DNA from: Drechslerella dactyloides
Lineage: Eukaryota; Ascomycota; Orbiliomycetes; Orbiliales; Orbiliaceae
NCBI GenBank assembly: GCA_020064725.1
Contig: JAGTWJ010000006.1
Span: 1,674,001 to 1,738,000, forward strand
Length of the DNA: 64,000 nucleotides
Reading direction: 5' to 3'
In this document: positions 36,259 to 46,135 of the stretch, one piece after another
Layout of the letters: each line of letters starts with the position of its first letter
How positions within the stretch are numbered: the first letter of the stretch is position 1
Made by a program: the position numbers and the translations under genes
The notes under the pieces: model-generated
Told to the model about the DNA's origin: nothing
The model's database searches: none
Seen by the model: the letters and a program-made list of their open reading frames with translations, nothing else

Positions 36259-39200
36259 ATGTATCTTCAGATTTGGATTTTGGGGGTTTATCTGCCGTTG
36301 CTGGGCTTTGGGATTCTACCAGAGTCCCCAGATGACCCTCAGCATGCTACACGCTGGCTCTTTTTGATCTCGCCAAAGTCTTGGAGAGACGCAGCAGCTA
36401 TATCTGCTCTTCAAAATGATCTACAGGATACAGCTAGTCGAGCGAATCGTGGAGGCTGGGGCGTCTACACGAACACCGGTGCCCATACTGGAACGATGTT
36501 CATCGTTTCGCTGGCTACTCCCCAAGAGGCGTTAATTTTATCTGAAAAACACAAGGGTATTGTAAGTGAGCTTCGGGGTTTCCTAATCAGATTTTTATAC
36601 GCTTGGCTGGCCGACTTGGGCAGAGGTTCAAATGCAACTAATTGGTTGCGTGCGATTATTCTCTGTATGTCTAGGTTGATAGCGTTCTGGATTACCAGGC
36701 ATACCTTCACTTCTCCGTCGACACCGAGGTAACGAAGGAATTCCGCGCGTTTTATGACGCTAGGCAGAGACATGCCGACGATGTCAAGGAAACGAAACTT
36801 GCTAGGGAAAGAGAGAAGCAAAAGTCCGATGGCAACACTGGTAGTTCAGTGACAGCACGCTCGATGCAGGAGCCAGAGCAGAATGATACGTTATGGAAAG
36901 CAGACTTCGGGATTAGAACGTTGGATTCGGATGAGGTAAAATTGGGATATAACCCCAAAAAGAGAGCACTCGAGACGAAGCCACCACGCAAGGGGTGGCG
37001 GTGGACGTCACCGCTTGAACGACAAGCGATATCGGTCCCTGAACGACAATGGTCCAAGGACGAGACTGATTGGCCGCCGTACCTGTATGATGAGAGTCAG
37101 GGAGAAGGCAGCATCATATATAGCATAGACTCTGGCGTTGACTTTAGACACTGGGTAAGTTTATGCATGCCGGTTTACGTCGTTAACTAGACTGCTTCGC
37201 TTTGATGTGGTCTCGCAAGCCAAACCCACACTGGAAAAGGGAGGGTCTGGTTTACGAGATCACTTTGATGTAGATTGGCAGGTATGAAGTAGGCAAATGC
37301 GGGAACGCTGAGTTGATCTCTAGGATCTTGCACACTTACCAATCGAGTCGATACTGGATTGGATTTGGTAGATAAAATGCCCCTACGCGTGCACTCTTCT
37401 GATTACATAATCCATCAGCGAATTGATCGCCGTGGGTCATGGTCCATTTCAATTTGAAAATCTATTTACGTATACAATGCATATAGGGCAGGGCCATTCG
37501 AATCCGGTCAACGGAAGGGGCATTGGGACCGTGCTGTACGAGCCCCCGGCCATGGAACTCCCGTTGCTTCCAAGTTAGTAGGGGCTTATGGCGGCATCGC
37601 CGAGAAATCTCACTTAGTGACAGTTGCGTGGCCTCCATACCAGTACGGTATTCTTGATAGTATGGCTTTAATGGATAGCATATTCCGAACCGTGAACGAC
37701 ATTCAAATGAGAAACATTGATAAACCAGTTGTCATCAACACTGCCTTTAGGGAAACCTCACCTCTAACAGCTGCTTGGCCTGGGAAGCTGGCGAGTTGGC
37801 GTAGAAGGTCATGGGAGGAACTTTTTCGTCAGCTGAAGAAACTGGGAAATGTTGCTGTGGTTATGTCAGCTGGTAATGATAGATTGGTAAGCTCAATGGT
37901 TGTTGGTGTTTGAAGCAGTCTTACGCCAGTTTGCATGTGAATATCATAGCTTATACAAGGACTCTAGGCAGAAAGTAAAGACAATTATCCTGTCAGCCTC
38001 GCCGGCAGAGAGGAGTTCCAGAGCTTTGCCATTGCGGTAGGCTCGGTTGAAATGCGACATTGGGAAGAATCGGATTGGTCGAATAACGCTTCCTTTGTGC
38101 GAATCTGGGCCCCCGGAGAGAAGGTTACTGTTGCTTCAGCCCCCTCGGATCAAGTCACCCGTTCTAGATATGCATACTTGGATGGAACTTCGATAGGTAT
38201 CTCTACCCAAGACGTTGAAAACCGAATTGAGTCGCGAGTATGAAAACGATACTGATTTGCTTGTGACGGAGTAGCTGCGCCTCAAGTTGCAGGTATGCTT
38301 GCGTATTATTGTGGACTGGGCCTGACCATGCCGGAAGCGATACAAACGCTCTACGATTATTCATATCCCAGGAATGATGTCCAGGGTGAGGATGGAACGA
38401 AAAAAAGGCTCAACGTTATATATAACGGAGCGCGTGGGATCGGTTGCAACGGTGAGGGGGTTCTCACGAAAGGCGTGAAATTTCAAGATATTCAGACGAT
38501 AGATCGCCGTAAGGTATGCACGTCGAGCTCTTTAAGTAGCTCGCCCAGCTCGTTAGGGTCCAGCCTGAGTATCTCGAGTAGCTCTTCCAGCCGTCAAGAT
38601 CCAGGCTCAACTTCAATAGGCACCCTGGTGAGTGCTACATCGGCTACGCTGCTAAGCACAGATATGCCATCAATGCAAATGGCAGCAACTATCCAAACAG
38701 GGGAGGAAACTTTGTCTACGAGAGGGGGCTCGAGGGCGACGCCTACCCAATTAGGTACCCCGAGGACGCTACATGCGAAGGCACCGGTCATAACAGGGAA
38801 ATCTGACGGTACATTACCCGCCTTGATAACTGTGTGTAATGGCCTAGCTTCGCCCTATGACCCATCTGCCGATCCTGCTCATTATCAGTACCTCAACAGA
38901 GATCTGGTAGTACGAGCTATCAAGGAGGTCTGTCAACTGGTCGTGCCCGGGTTTACCAACACAAGCATGCGATCCTGGAGTCAGCTCTACTACCCAGGTA
39001 GCCCAGAGCAATTCAGACTTGAGCTCACCTGGGATTCGCGGTATCCATCTGAAGATGAGTGCCGAGAAGAATTCGAGGAATTGCTGGACACTTGTGACAG
39101 CAATGCAGCCCAAAATCCGTACAACTGGAAAGGCGGAGGGCTGCATAAATTCGGCGATTTCACTTACCGCATACAGCCTGACTACCAATGGCGGAGGAAG

Positions 39201-39548
39201 CCGGCGGCGAATTGGGGCGCATGCTATTTAAATCCCGAGTCTCGTTATGATTTTAAGAATATGTACGCCTATAGCCGGTATATTGTGTGGGGATATGGAT
39301 GGCTCGATGCCTTCGATGCGACGGAATCGTTCAAGATGCCTGATGGGATTCAAGAGGCGCTGTCAAGATGCAAACTGTTAACGCTCGATTGGGTAAGTAG
39401 CACGGAGGAGCCGGGAAAGCCATGGGAATGGCAGGGAAATTTCACCGTGCGGAGCAAGCCCGGGGTCGATTGCGTGCAGAATGTGCTTCGGGGTTTCAGC
39501 GGGCTGAAAGATTTGAACTGCACTGCCGACGCTTACAAGAGCTTATAA
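36259..39548 (+). CDS. S8 subtilisin-like secreted protease with Ser-rich linker and C-terminal domain
   Basis: Model: join(36259..36561, 36699..37154, 37324..37367, 37487..37886, 37968..38196, 38275..39548), 901 aa, all phases consistent. Starts with a signal-like segment (MYLQIWILGVYLPLLGFG), then a propeptide (WLFLISPKSWRD) and a charged linker. The triad is intact: Asp245 in SIDSGVD, His290 in PGHGTPVAS, Ser476 in DGTSIAAPQVAG, with oxyanion Asn398 in SAGND. Exon 3 is only 44 bp; without it the frame breaks, and with it LDWIWAGP aligns with LDRYICAGP of the upstream subtilase. Intron 2 (169 bp) carries a hairpin repeat. After the protease domain come a Ser-rich linker (about residues 565-600) and a roughly 230-residue region with several cysteines (starting TVCNGLASPYD) that I do not recognise. 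The start codon is the least certain part, since the frame is open further upstream. Confidence 0.8.
37207..37263. repeat. Short hairpin repeat in a subtilase intron
   Basis: 37207-37227 and 37243-37263 are 21-bp inverted copies matching at 17 of 21 positions; all four differences are transitions. The right half (CTGGAAAAGGGAGGGTCTGG then TTTACGAGATCAC) is shared with copies at 49721 and 59336. It lies wholly inside intron 2 of the second subtilase, so it is removed by splicing. It looks like a small MITE-like or foldback relic. Confidence 0.65.
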
Positions 39549-40483
39549 GGATGTGCAAGATCTCGTATGACGAGATTAGCTAAGTATAGCAGCGAGACTA
39601 TTTGAATATCGATATCAGCTTCGTAACGAAAAGTGAGGCTTGGTTGTAGAAATTAGCTAGTTTTTTCTTTTTGGCTTTCAGCAAGTGGTGCGATATTTCG
39701 AGAGTTAACCAAGTAAGTTCAGGCAATAGTTTTCAATATTTTTGAATATTCTTATATTTCTAGTAAAGCGGGTTTACGAGACACAAAATGACACTGCGAT
39801 ATTGCAATTGATCACGGTGCGTTACAGCATCATTCATCAGTGCATGCATAGACCGGAAAATGGCTGGCTAATCTCATAAGCCGAATAGCATTGCAACTAA
39901 GTTGCGTTGTGGTGTTGCATTATGGAGTTACCAATTCGAGCATGGCGGGCTTGGCAGTGGTCGCATATTGGTCTCCCGAAGCTGAACTCGTCTTCAATCA
40001 GAACTATCAACCAAAACCGCACACCATCGCTTGGAGGGAGTACACAGGCCCAGGACCCGAGTAGACTACAGTCAGTATACCCTGAATCCGGGACGTCTAT
40101 CGCGTATACCATGCGATCTCTGAAGACTTGGTGAGCTATCCATGCTACAGTAATGCGCAGTCATGGGGGACGATCGTGAATCCACGCTAACGTCTGAGAT
40201 AACTGAGTAGATTTAGTTATTATCGACATCCTTACTCTGGGAGAGCGGTAGTCTCGCGGGACGTCATTATCTGATATCGACAATATCACACTCGCTGATT
40301 GGTTGCGATATCGACACGTATACTCACCTGTATATATACCTGGCCTGCGGAAACTCCGTCGCGCACAATTCGCTTAAATACCATCGACACGATATATCAT
40401 TTTCCCCCTCTGCCAACCGCATACACGCCGGTACCGACGACACGCACGGGCACGGAGTGTCTTGATCCTAGCGAGAACTGACG
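39549..40483. other. Intergenic before the Ctk2-like cyclin
   Basis: 935 bases without a supported gene. Short open frames occur on both strands near 39897-40134 but have no recognisable features. The last 150 bases presumably hold the cyclin promoter; TATATATACC near 40330 could be TATA-like. Confidence 0.45.
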
Positions 40484-41966
40484 ATGGCGCCGGCGAGTGA
40501 TGACGAGGCTGGAGAGGCCTGGCCGAGGGTCCTGCAGCGGTCCCGGCCGTACCTGAGCGAGCAGATGATCACCGACCTCAAGCCCAACAGGCTGTTAACA
40601 CAGTCCCGGGACCAGCAGGCTGCGATACACGTGTTCAACATGATATGGAGCGTGTCGGATAATCTGGGATTGTAGGTTACCTGTCGTGCAAGTTTCTCTG
40701 ATAACCATCGGCTGACTGTCGTGTGATGGATATAGTCCGAATCGGACACGGTGCACCGCAATGTCGCTGTACCATCGCGTCCGGCTTTACTACCCCGACA
40801 TCGACTACAACATAGCTGTAAGCCGTCCCTTGTGCTGGCCGTGATTGATACACGCTAACACGCGTACTCAGGACGTCGGGCTCGCCTCTCTCTTCACAGC
40901 CTCCAAGTTTGAAGACACGCTCAAAAAGTCACTCGAGATCCAGGCTGTCGCCTACAACCTCCGCTACCCGAACGACGACCCCATAAACTCCGACTCTCCC
41001 CTCCTCGAAGAACAGCATCGACGGATTATCGGTATCGAGCGCCAAATCCTCGAAGCCTGCAGCTTCGACTTCCGCACGCGCCATCACCAGTCGTTCCTTG
41101 TCAAATTCGCAAAATACTATCGTATCAGCAAGCCCATCACCGCGCTAGCCTGGCTAATTGCGGTCGATGCGCATAAGACGCACGCATGCCTGAAAGCTAC
41201 GCCGCAAGAGCTCGCGTTAGCATCACTTATTCTCGCCGCGAGGCTACGAGGAGTCCGCCTCGGCGTCACGCAGATTAACACTACCACGCCGTCTTCTGCA
41301 ACAAACTCCCCAATCGATCCGCCGGCAGCAGCGGTAATGTCGCCAGGTGGATTCGCGCCGACTACCGGACCGGCGATACAAGTCGTCTACGATAAGTGGA
41401 AGACGACATTTGCCGCCGTGCTGGAGACATGCCATGACATCCTGGATCTATATACGGATCATCTGCACCATACATTCGTTGGGCCTCGGCATGGTGCGGA
41501 CGCGTTCATTAGAGTCAGGATTGAGCTGAACCGCGAGGCGAAGAACGAGGGGATTCAACCGAATAATAATAATGCTGGTAGCGCAGGGCTGCCGGCGAGT
41601 CCGGTGACACCGGGGAACTATGGTTACGGAGCGCCCTATAGTGACTCTAATGGGAATATGAACGGCAGCAGAGCCCGAGACCGAGATAGGGACCGAGATA
41701 GGAACAGAGACAGAGACAGAGATAGAGATCGGGATAGAGATAGGGACAGGGATCGGGATCGAGATAGGGATCGAGACGGGAGGGACGGCGGGGATAAGGA
41801 GGACGAGATTGTAGTGACGGCAGGCGATAAGATTCGTGGTGGCGCGAAAGGCCAGCAGCTGACGGATAGGAGTGTACACGGCAGTGTACGTTTCACGTTA
41901 AGCAAGAAGCGGGAAGACGAGGAGTGGGCAGCGATCAACAAGGCGTACGAGAGAGGGGAGCTATGA
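40484..41966 (+). CDS. ctk2: CTD kinase beta subunit (Ctk2-like cyclin)
   Basis: Model: join(40484..40671, 40736..40817, 40872..41966), 454 aa; the apparent stop after DNLGL is intronic (GTAGGT donor, TATAG acceptor, phase 2). A cyclin-box protein: the first box spans SRDQQAAIHVFNMIW through NRTRCTAMSLYHRVRLYYP, DVGLASLFTASKFEDT and ILEACSFDFRTRHHQSFLVK. A second fold follows with ALAWLIAVDA and LALASLILAARL. This resembles cyclin K/T and yeast Ctk2, partner of the kinase Ctk1 that phosphorylates the RNA polymerase II C-terminal domain in the nucleus. Residues about 357-394 are an Arg-Asp dipeptide repeat (imperfect GAxAGx hexamers at 41668-41780). Near the C-terminus, SVRFTLSKKREDEEW looks like a conserved tail. 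Another transcription cyclin (K/L/T type) is the main alternative. Confidence 0.75.
41668..41785 (+). repeat. Imperfect Arg-Asp-coding hexamer repeat
   Basis: A run of about 19 imperfect six-base units of the form (C/A)G(A/G)GA(T/C) encodes alternating Arg and Asp near the C-terminus of the Ctk2-like cyclin. Third-position variation shows that it is not a fresh microsatellite expansion. Confidence 0.8.
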
Positions 41967-42329
41967 TTTGCTACGGATTCTCGCCGCCGTTGGCCGCTTA
42001 TTACCAGACTCCGGCCTTTGGTTCCGCGTAGACAGAATGTTGGAGTTTACGTTTGGAGTGCTTGGACGCTAAGATTATACTGGCGCATATATAACATATA
42101 GCGGATCGTGAATCTATTTGTTTCAGCGAGCAATGACTTTGAGCGAGAGGTGTTTTCCAGGTCTCCAAAGCTCTATAAATTTGATTTGCGGGTTTTGAAT
42201 ATATACACATGTAAGGCATCGGATAACGGGGTACTGCGTGCGGGCGCTGCAAGCTGTACATCAACATGTCCAGTCAAGAACCGCCCAAGTACTTTCCACT
42301 CCACTGATGCCAGCTGCTACAGACACCCT
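41967..42329. other. Convergent 3' spacer, cyclin and small membrane protein
   Basis: 363 bases between the stop codons of two convergent genes. Nothing coding is seen. It should hold the 3' untranslated regions of both. Confidence 0.5.
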
Positions 42330-42706
42330 TCATTTCTGTGCAGCTTCGTGCTCCCGTATCTGTTTCGACCACTACAGTCATCTGTCAGCTCATTGCCGGA
42401 AGCGAAATCGTACGATTGGCAGGATAGACCTACCCAGCGACTTGGATAGAATCGCCCCTTTTCCGGCATTCGTTCTCGATGCTCGAGCTTGGCGCTGGCA
42501 CTGAAAACTATGGCCAAAAGGCCAGCCCCCAAGGCGGCCATGGTGATTGTGTTCTGGCGCCAGTTCTTCGGTTGGCCGTACCAGCCTCCGGAGGGGGACC
42601 AGACGTGTTTCGGGTAGGGGATCTTGCCGCCGCCGCCCTGTACGATGCAATTGACCGTTAGCAAAGACACTCTCGATGGCGATGTCAAGGGGCCGGTACA
42701 TACCAT
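42330..42706 (-). CDS. Conserved small fungal membrane protein (82 aa)
   Basis: Model: complement(join(42330..42371, 42434..42637, 42704..42706)). The start codon is the last three bases of exon 1 (ATG|GTATGT), so coding effectively begins in exon 2 with GGGGKIPYPKHVWSPSGGW. A hydrophobic segment of about 17-20 residues (TITMAALGAGLLAIVFSA) follows, then charged HRERMPEKGRFYPSRW. A 14-codon last exon encodes WSKQIREHEAAQK. I recall very similar small proteins in many ascomycetes, ending in the same SR[YW]WSKQIREHE pattern, which supports all three junctions, but I do not know a firm function. One membrane pass with a basic C-terminal tail suggests an organellar inner-membrane protein; that is a guess. 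It is divergent from the mL44 gene. Confidence 0.8.
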
Positions 42707-43287
42707 TGTGAATATGTGGAGTGACGTGATGAAGCTCTGTAGCGGAGGAATGAAGCGGTGAGAACAGCGGAAGTCGCGGTTGGCGGCTAATGTGGCTTGG
42801 CGGCCGACGCCCGAAACGGCAAAGCGTCGTGTTGAATTTTGGCAGCAGCAGAAAAGGAAAAAAACTTGCTGCATAAAATACTTGTCGACGAACCGACAAC
42901 CTTCACCCCACCAGCCACGGCACCGTCGACGACCATCCCTACGACGCTCCTTTCCTGTCGCGCAGAAGTCGCATGTCTGTGGTCGCCTGATGGCCTGACG
43001 GACGCCTGCCGGTTCAGTTTCTGCATCTCGATCGTTAACAGCTTACGGATGAGAGTGTGGTTGAATATATACTGTCCAGGTGGGATGCTCTTTCCACCTT
43101 CAATTGATCACGCATCGCGATGATATCGTGTACAAAAGTTGGACCTGGATGGCCGATTGCTAACAGGGTACGCTCAATTGCTATAGGAAGGTCAAGGTAG
43201 CCGTCGGTGAAGGGGAATAGCCGGGCTCCATTCACGCTCTCTCGAATACAACATCCCTCGCCCGTCCGTCCGCCCCCACGCTCATCG
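42707..43287. other. Divergent promoter region, small membrane protein / mL44
   Basis: 581 bases between two divergent start codons. Open frames crossing it on both strands look like 5' leaders, not extensions: the minus-strand frame is in phase with the small protein but unlike its family. Shared promoter elements are likely, but none is identifiable by eye. Confidence 0.5.
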
Positions 43288-44511
43288 ATGAAAAGGGTCT
43301 CGAGGGCGACATGGGACTCCCTCCTCGTCCCGCGGCGGTGTATCTGCGGGAACCCCATCGCGCTCGGTGATCTGCTACCCTCGGCCTTCTCGTCATCCGT
43401 CCCCCCCTCCACCTCGACAATACGCGCCCTCACCCCGCCATCGCAGAAATCCAAGAATACCCGCCTCTTCCACACATCCACACCGCTATCCGTCATCCCG
43501 AAAGCTCAGCCGACGCAATCTGCAAAGCTCGCCGCGCTCCACGGCCGTCTGGAACTGCCAAACAAGTACCCGCTCACGACCCTCGGCCGGGCGCTGATAG
43601 ACCCCACCGCTGAGCCGCAACACCATCTCAACAATGACTCCCTGTCGACTGTCGGCAACGTGCTGCTCGGGTACTATGCCTCTGAATATCTGATGGTCAC
43701 GTACCCTCGGCTGCCGTATGCGATTCTCAAGTCCGCAATGGAGGGGTATGTCGGCGACAAGGCGCTTGCTGCCGTCGGTACAGAATGGGGTGTTGAAGCC
43801 GCGTTTGCACCGGGAACAACAGTCGATCCGGGGCTGCTGCAATTCAACCGTCTAGCGCCGGGTATGCCGTGGCTACCGCAGACGAGGATGGGTGGGCTGG
43901 GTCTCAACCCGCCGATGCGACGGCGCAAGATGATGCCAACATTCGAGCACAACCCGTCGTTGGAGAAGCAGCTGGCTTCGGAACCGGAGGCAATGAAGCG
44001 TGCCCGGGCGGCAGCGGCACGGGGTCCAGGCAGCATGCAGGACGCGGTGCCCCTGGAAGCCGCCATGGCGAACTTTGTCCGCGCGACAGTCGGCGGCGTC
44101 TACCTGCACGCTGGCGGTTTGCTGGCCACCAAGGGATTCGTGAGCGCCCACATCCTCAGCCGGAAGCTGGATGTCGACAAGCTATTTCAGTTCGAGCAGC
44201 CGACACGAGAGCTGTCCCGGTTATGTGTGCGAGAGGGCTTCCATCAGCCGATTGCCCGGCTGGAGAAGGAAACGGGTCGATACTCGCGGCATCCGGTGTT
44301 CATCGTCGGCGTGTATTCGGGCGAGGAGAAGCTCGGTGAAGGGCAGGGCGGCAGCTTGCCGGAAGCGAAGATCAAGGCGGCGATTAGTGCGCTGAAAGGG
44401 TGGTATCTGTACAGTCCCGTCACAGGGGTAGATCTACCCAGTAAGACGGACGGGGAACCCGAGGCGCCGTTCTCGCCGTCGTTCATTGACGTCGGGGATG
44501 TTGTGTCGTAG
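43288..44511 (+). CDS. mrpl3: Mitochondrial large ribosomal subunit protein mL44 (yeast Mrpl3)
   Basis: Single-exon gene of 407 aa. A structural protein of the mitochondrial 54S ribosomal subunit, derived from an RNase III-like protein. The N-terminus is basic and Ser-rich with little acid (MKRVSRATWDSLLVPRR, then ARNTRLFHTSTPLSV-like sequence), fitting a mitochondrial targeting peptide. The middle shows the degenerate RNase III fold (NDSLSTVGNVLLGYYASEYL, AVGTEWGVEAAF), and the C-terminal part a double-stranded-RNA-binding-like segment (HPVFIVGVYSGEEKLGEGQG and AKIKAAISALKGWY). The frame is open upstream of 43288, but this is the first ATG and gives a sensible targeting peptide. Confidence 0.85.
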   Translation: MKRVSRATWDSLLVPRRCICGNPIALGDLLPSAFSSSVPPSTSTIRALTPPSQKSKNTRLFHTSTPLSVIPKAQPTQSAKLAALHGRLELPNKYPLTTLGRALIDPTAEPQHHLNNDSLSTVGNVLLGYYASEYLMVTYPRLPYAILKSAMEGYVGDKALAAVGTEWGVEAAFAPGTTVDPGLLQFNRLAPGMPWLPQTRMGGLGLNPPMRRRKMMPTFEHNPSLEKQLASEPEAMKRARAAAARGPGSMQDAVPLEAAMANFVRATVGGVYLHAGGLLATKGFVSAHILSRKLDVDKLFQFEQPTRELSRLCVREGFHQPIARLEKETGRYSRHPVFIVGVYSGEEKLGEGQGGSLPEAKIKAAISALKGWYLYSPVTGVDLPSKTDGEPEAPFSPSFIDVGDVVS

Positions 44512-45079
44512 AAGGGGAGGGGAATACGACTTTGCTTGTTTTGCATATTCGATCGAGCGTCGGCCCTGGCATGCGGATAGTGGCATGGTGGGCGACGACC
44601 GGTCGGCTCACGGTAGCAGCATATACTATACCTACCTATCGTGTGGGAGTTGTAGTACGCTATCTTGTATTGTAATGTACATATTTAGACCTGCAGGCGG
44701 TGCGAAGGACGGCCTGTTTGTATATTCTACTTGCTGCAAATGTACCGACTGTATCTGCAGATGCTGTCCTATACGCATCCGTGAGGGTGTCGAGCTGCAC
44801 TTGTGAACGTCCGATGCTAAGAATTAATGACTGCGCCTGCATCAACCACTTTGAAATCAGTCATCTTGCATCTCTCAAAGGCGCATCTCTCAGCTGCTCT
44901 TCTGGCTGAATGGCACCGTTAGTAGATGTTGCATCTGGGTGCGTTGCGGCACATAGACCGATTTCTAAGCTCGTGTCGCAAGGTTAGATATATTCGCGCA
45001 CTTTCCTCCAAGCACGCCATCTTGTCGAGTCTCGAATTCTCGATTGAACACCCTTTACCAGCCGATTGAACCTGTAAAC
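44512..45079. other. Intergenic between mL44 and rhodanese
   Basis: 568 bases with no gene supported. Short frames on both strands lack protein-like features. The duplicated GGCGCATCTCTCA-like phrase near 44880 is probably chance. Confidence 0.45.
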
Positions 45080-45891
45080 ATGCTGCCTCTTCGCTCTCCT
45101 CTTGCCCGCTCGCTCCTCGCTGTCCGGCCAGCGCGGGGTATCTGCACCCTCGCGCAGCCCACCCGCCGGATTGCCATCCTTCCTAGCGCGCCAATCACCG
45201 CCGTCCCTCGACGAGTGCTTGTGTCACCGACCTTCCGTGCCTTATCGACGAGTCTACCGAGGAAAGAAGCGGAGAAGACACCGGTGGATGAAGGAGCTCC
45301 GAAGATATACACTTTCGACCAGGTGAAGCAGATATCGGATAATCCGAGCTCCAAGTACCTAATCGTCGGTGCGTCGCTCGCTATCCCTCAGTCCGATATC
45401 TACAATTATACATCGCCAGATACAGACTCCTAGCCATTGAGATGGCAAAGTTAAACTGTTCTGTTCAATATCGCTAACGTGATAATTTCGTATGTATGGA
45501 TATGTGATGGGGCTATAGACGTCCGCGACAAAAGCGAACTGGACAACTCCGGCGTGATCCCCAACAGCGTCAACATCTCGATCAAAGAGCACTTGACACC
45601 CTTCATGTTGCCCCCGGAGCAATTCGAGGAGACGTTCGGGTTCTCAAAGCCCGCGAAAGACACGGTGCTTGTGTTTTCGTGTAAAGCCGGGGTGAGGAGC
45701 GACAATGCGGCACGCATGGCGCTTGCGGCGGGGTACGAAGTTTCTAGTTATAAGGGCGGCTGGTTGGACTGGGCGAAGAACAGTATGTCGATTCCTGGCT
45801 AATACTGATCGAATGGTTACGCTTGTGTAGAATGGTTGGATTGGGCTATGCTGACTTTTGTGTGTTTATAGCTGGCGGGAAGACGTATTAG
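45080..45891 (+). CDS. Mitochondrial rhodanese-domain sulfurtransferase
   Basis: Model: join(45080..45368, 45519..45782, 45872..45891), 190 aa. A single-domain rhodanese that moves sulfane sulfur, probably in mitochondria. The N-terminus is Arg/Ser/Leu-rich with no acid for over 50 residues (MLPLRSPLARSLLAVRPARG), a targeting peptide. The fold begins with YTFDQVKQISDNPSSKYLIVDVRDKSEL, interrupted in phase 1 inside DVR. The active-site loop is CKAGVR with Cys151, followed by SDNAARMALAAGY and SYKGGWLDWAKN. The last exon is only 20 bp and encodes TGGKTY. Family members include yeast Rdl2-type and insect Hsp67B2-like proteins. The substrate is not predictable. Convergent with the ceramidase gene downstream. 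Confidence 0.88.
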
Positions 45892-46135
45892 CTGCTAGAT
45901 GGTGCTCGAGCCGTTCGAACGGCACTGGAAGGTTGCGTCTACAACAATATCGTGAACAGATTTTACAGCGTCAAAAGAAAGTCTTTTTAGACATAGGCTG
46001 TCAATTGGGTGCCTAACATCGCGGTATCAGGGTTATTGGGGGATTTCAAATGAGTTTCGTTTTGCCATGAGTCTTGGAGCTCAATATGTGTAGCCTACGC
46101 ATCGGGTATATAATTTCACTTGCCGTACTCGACCT

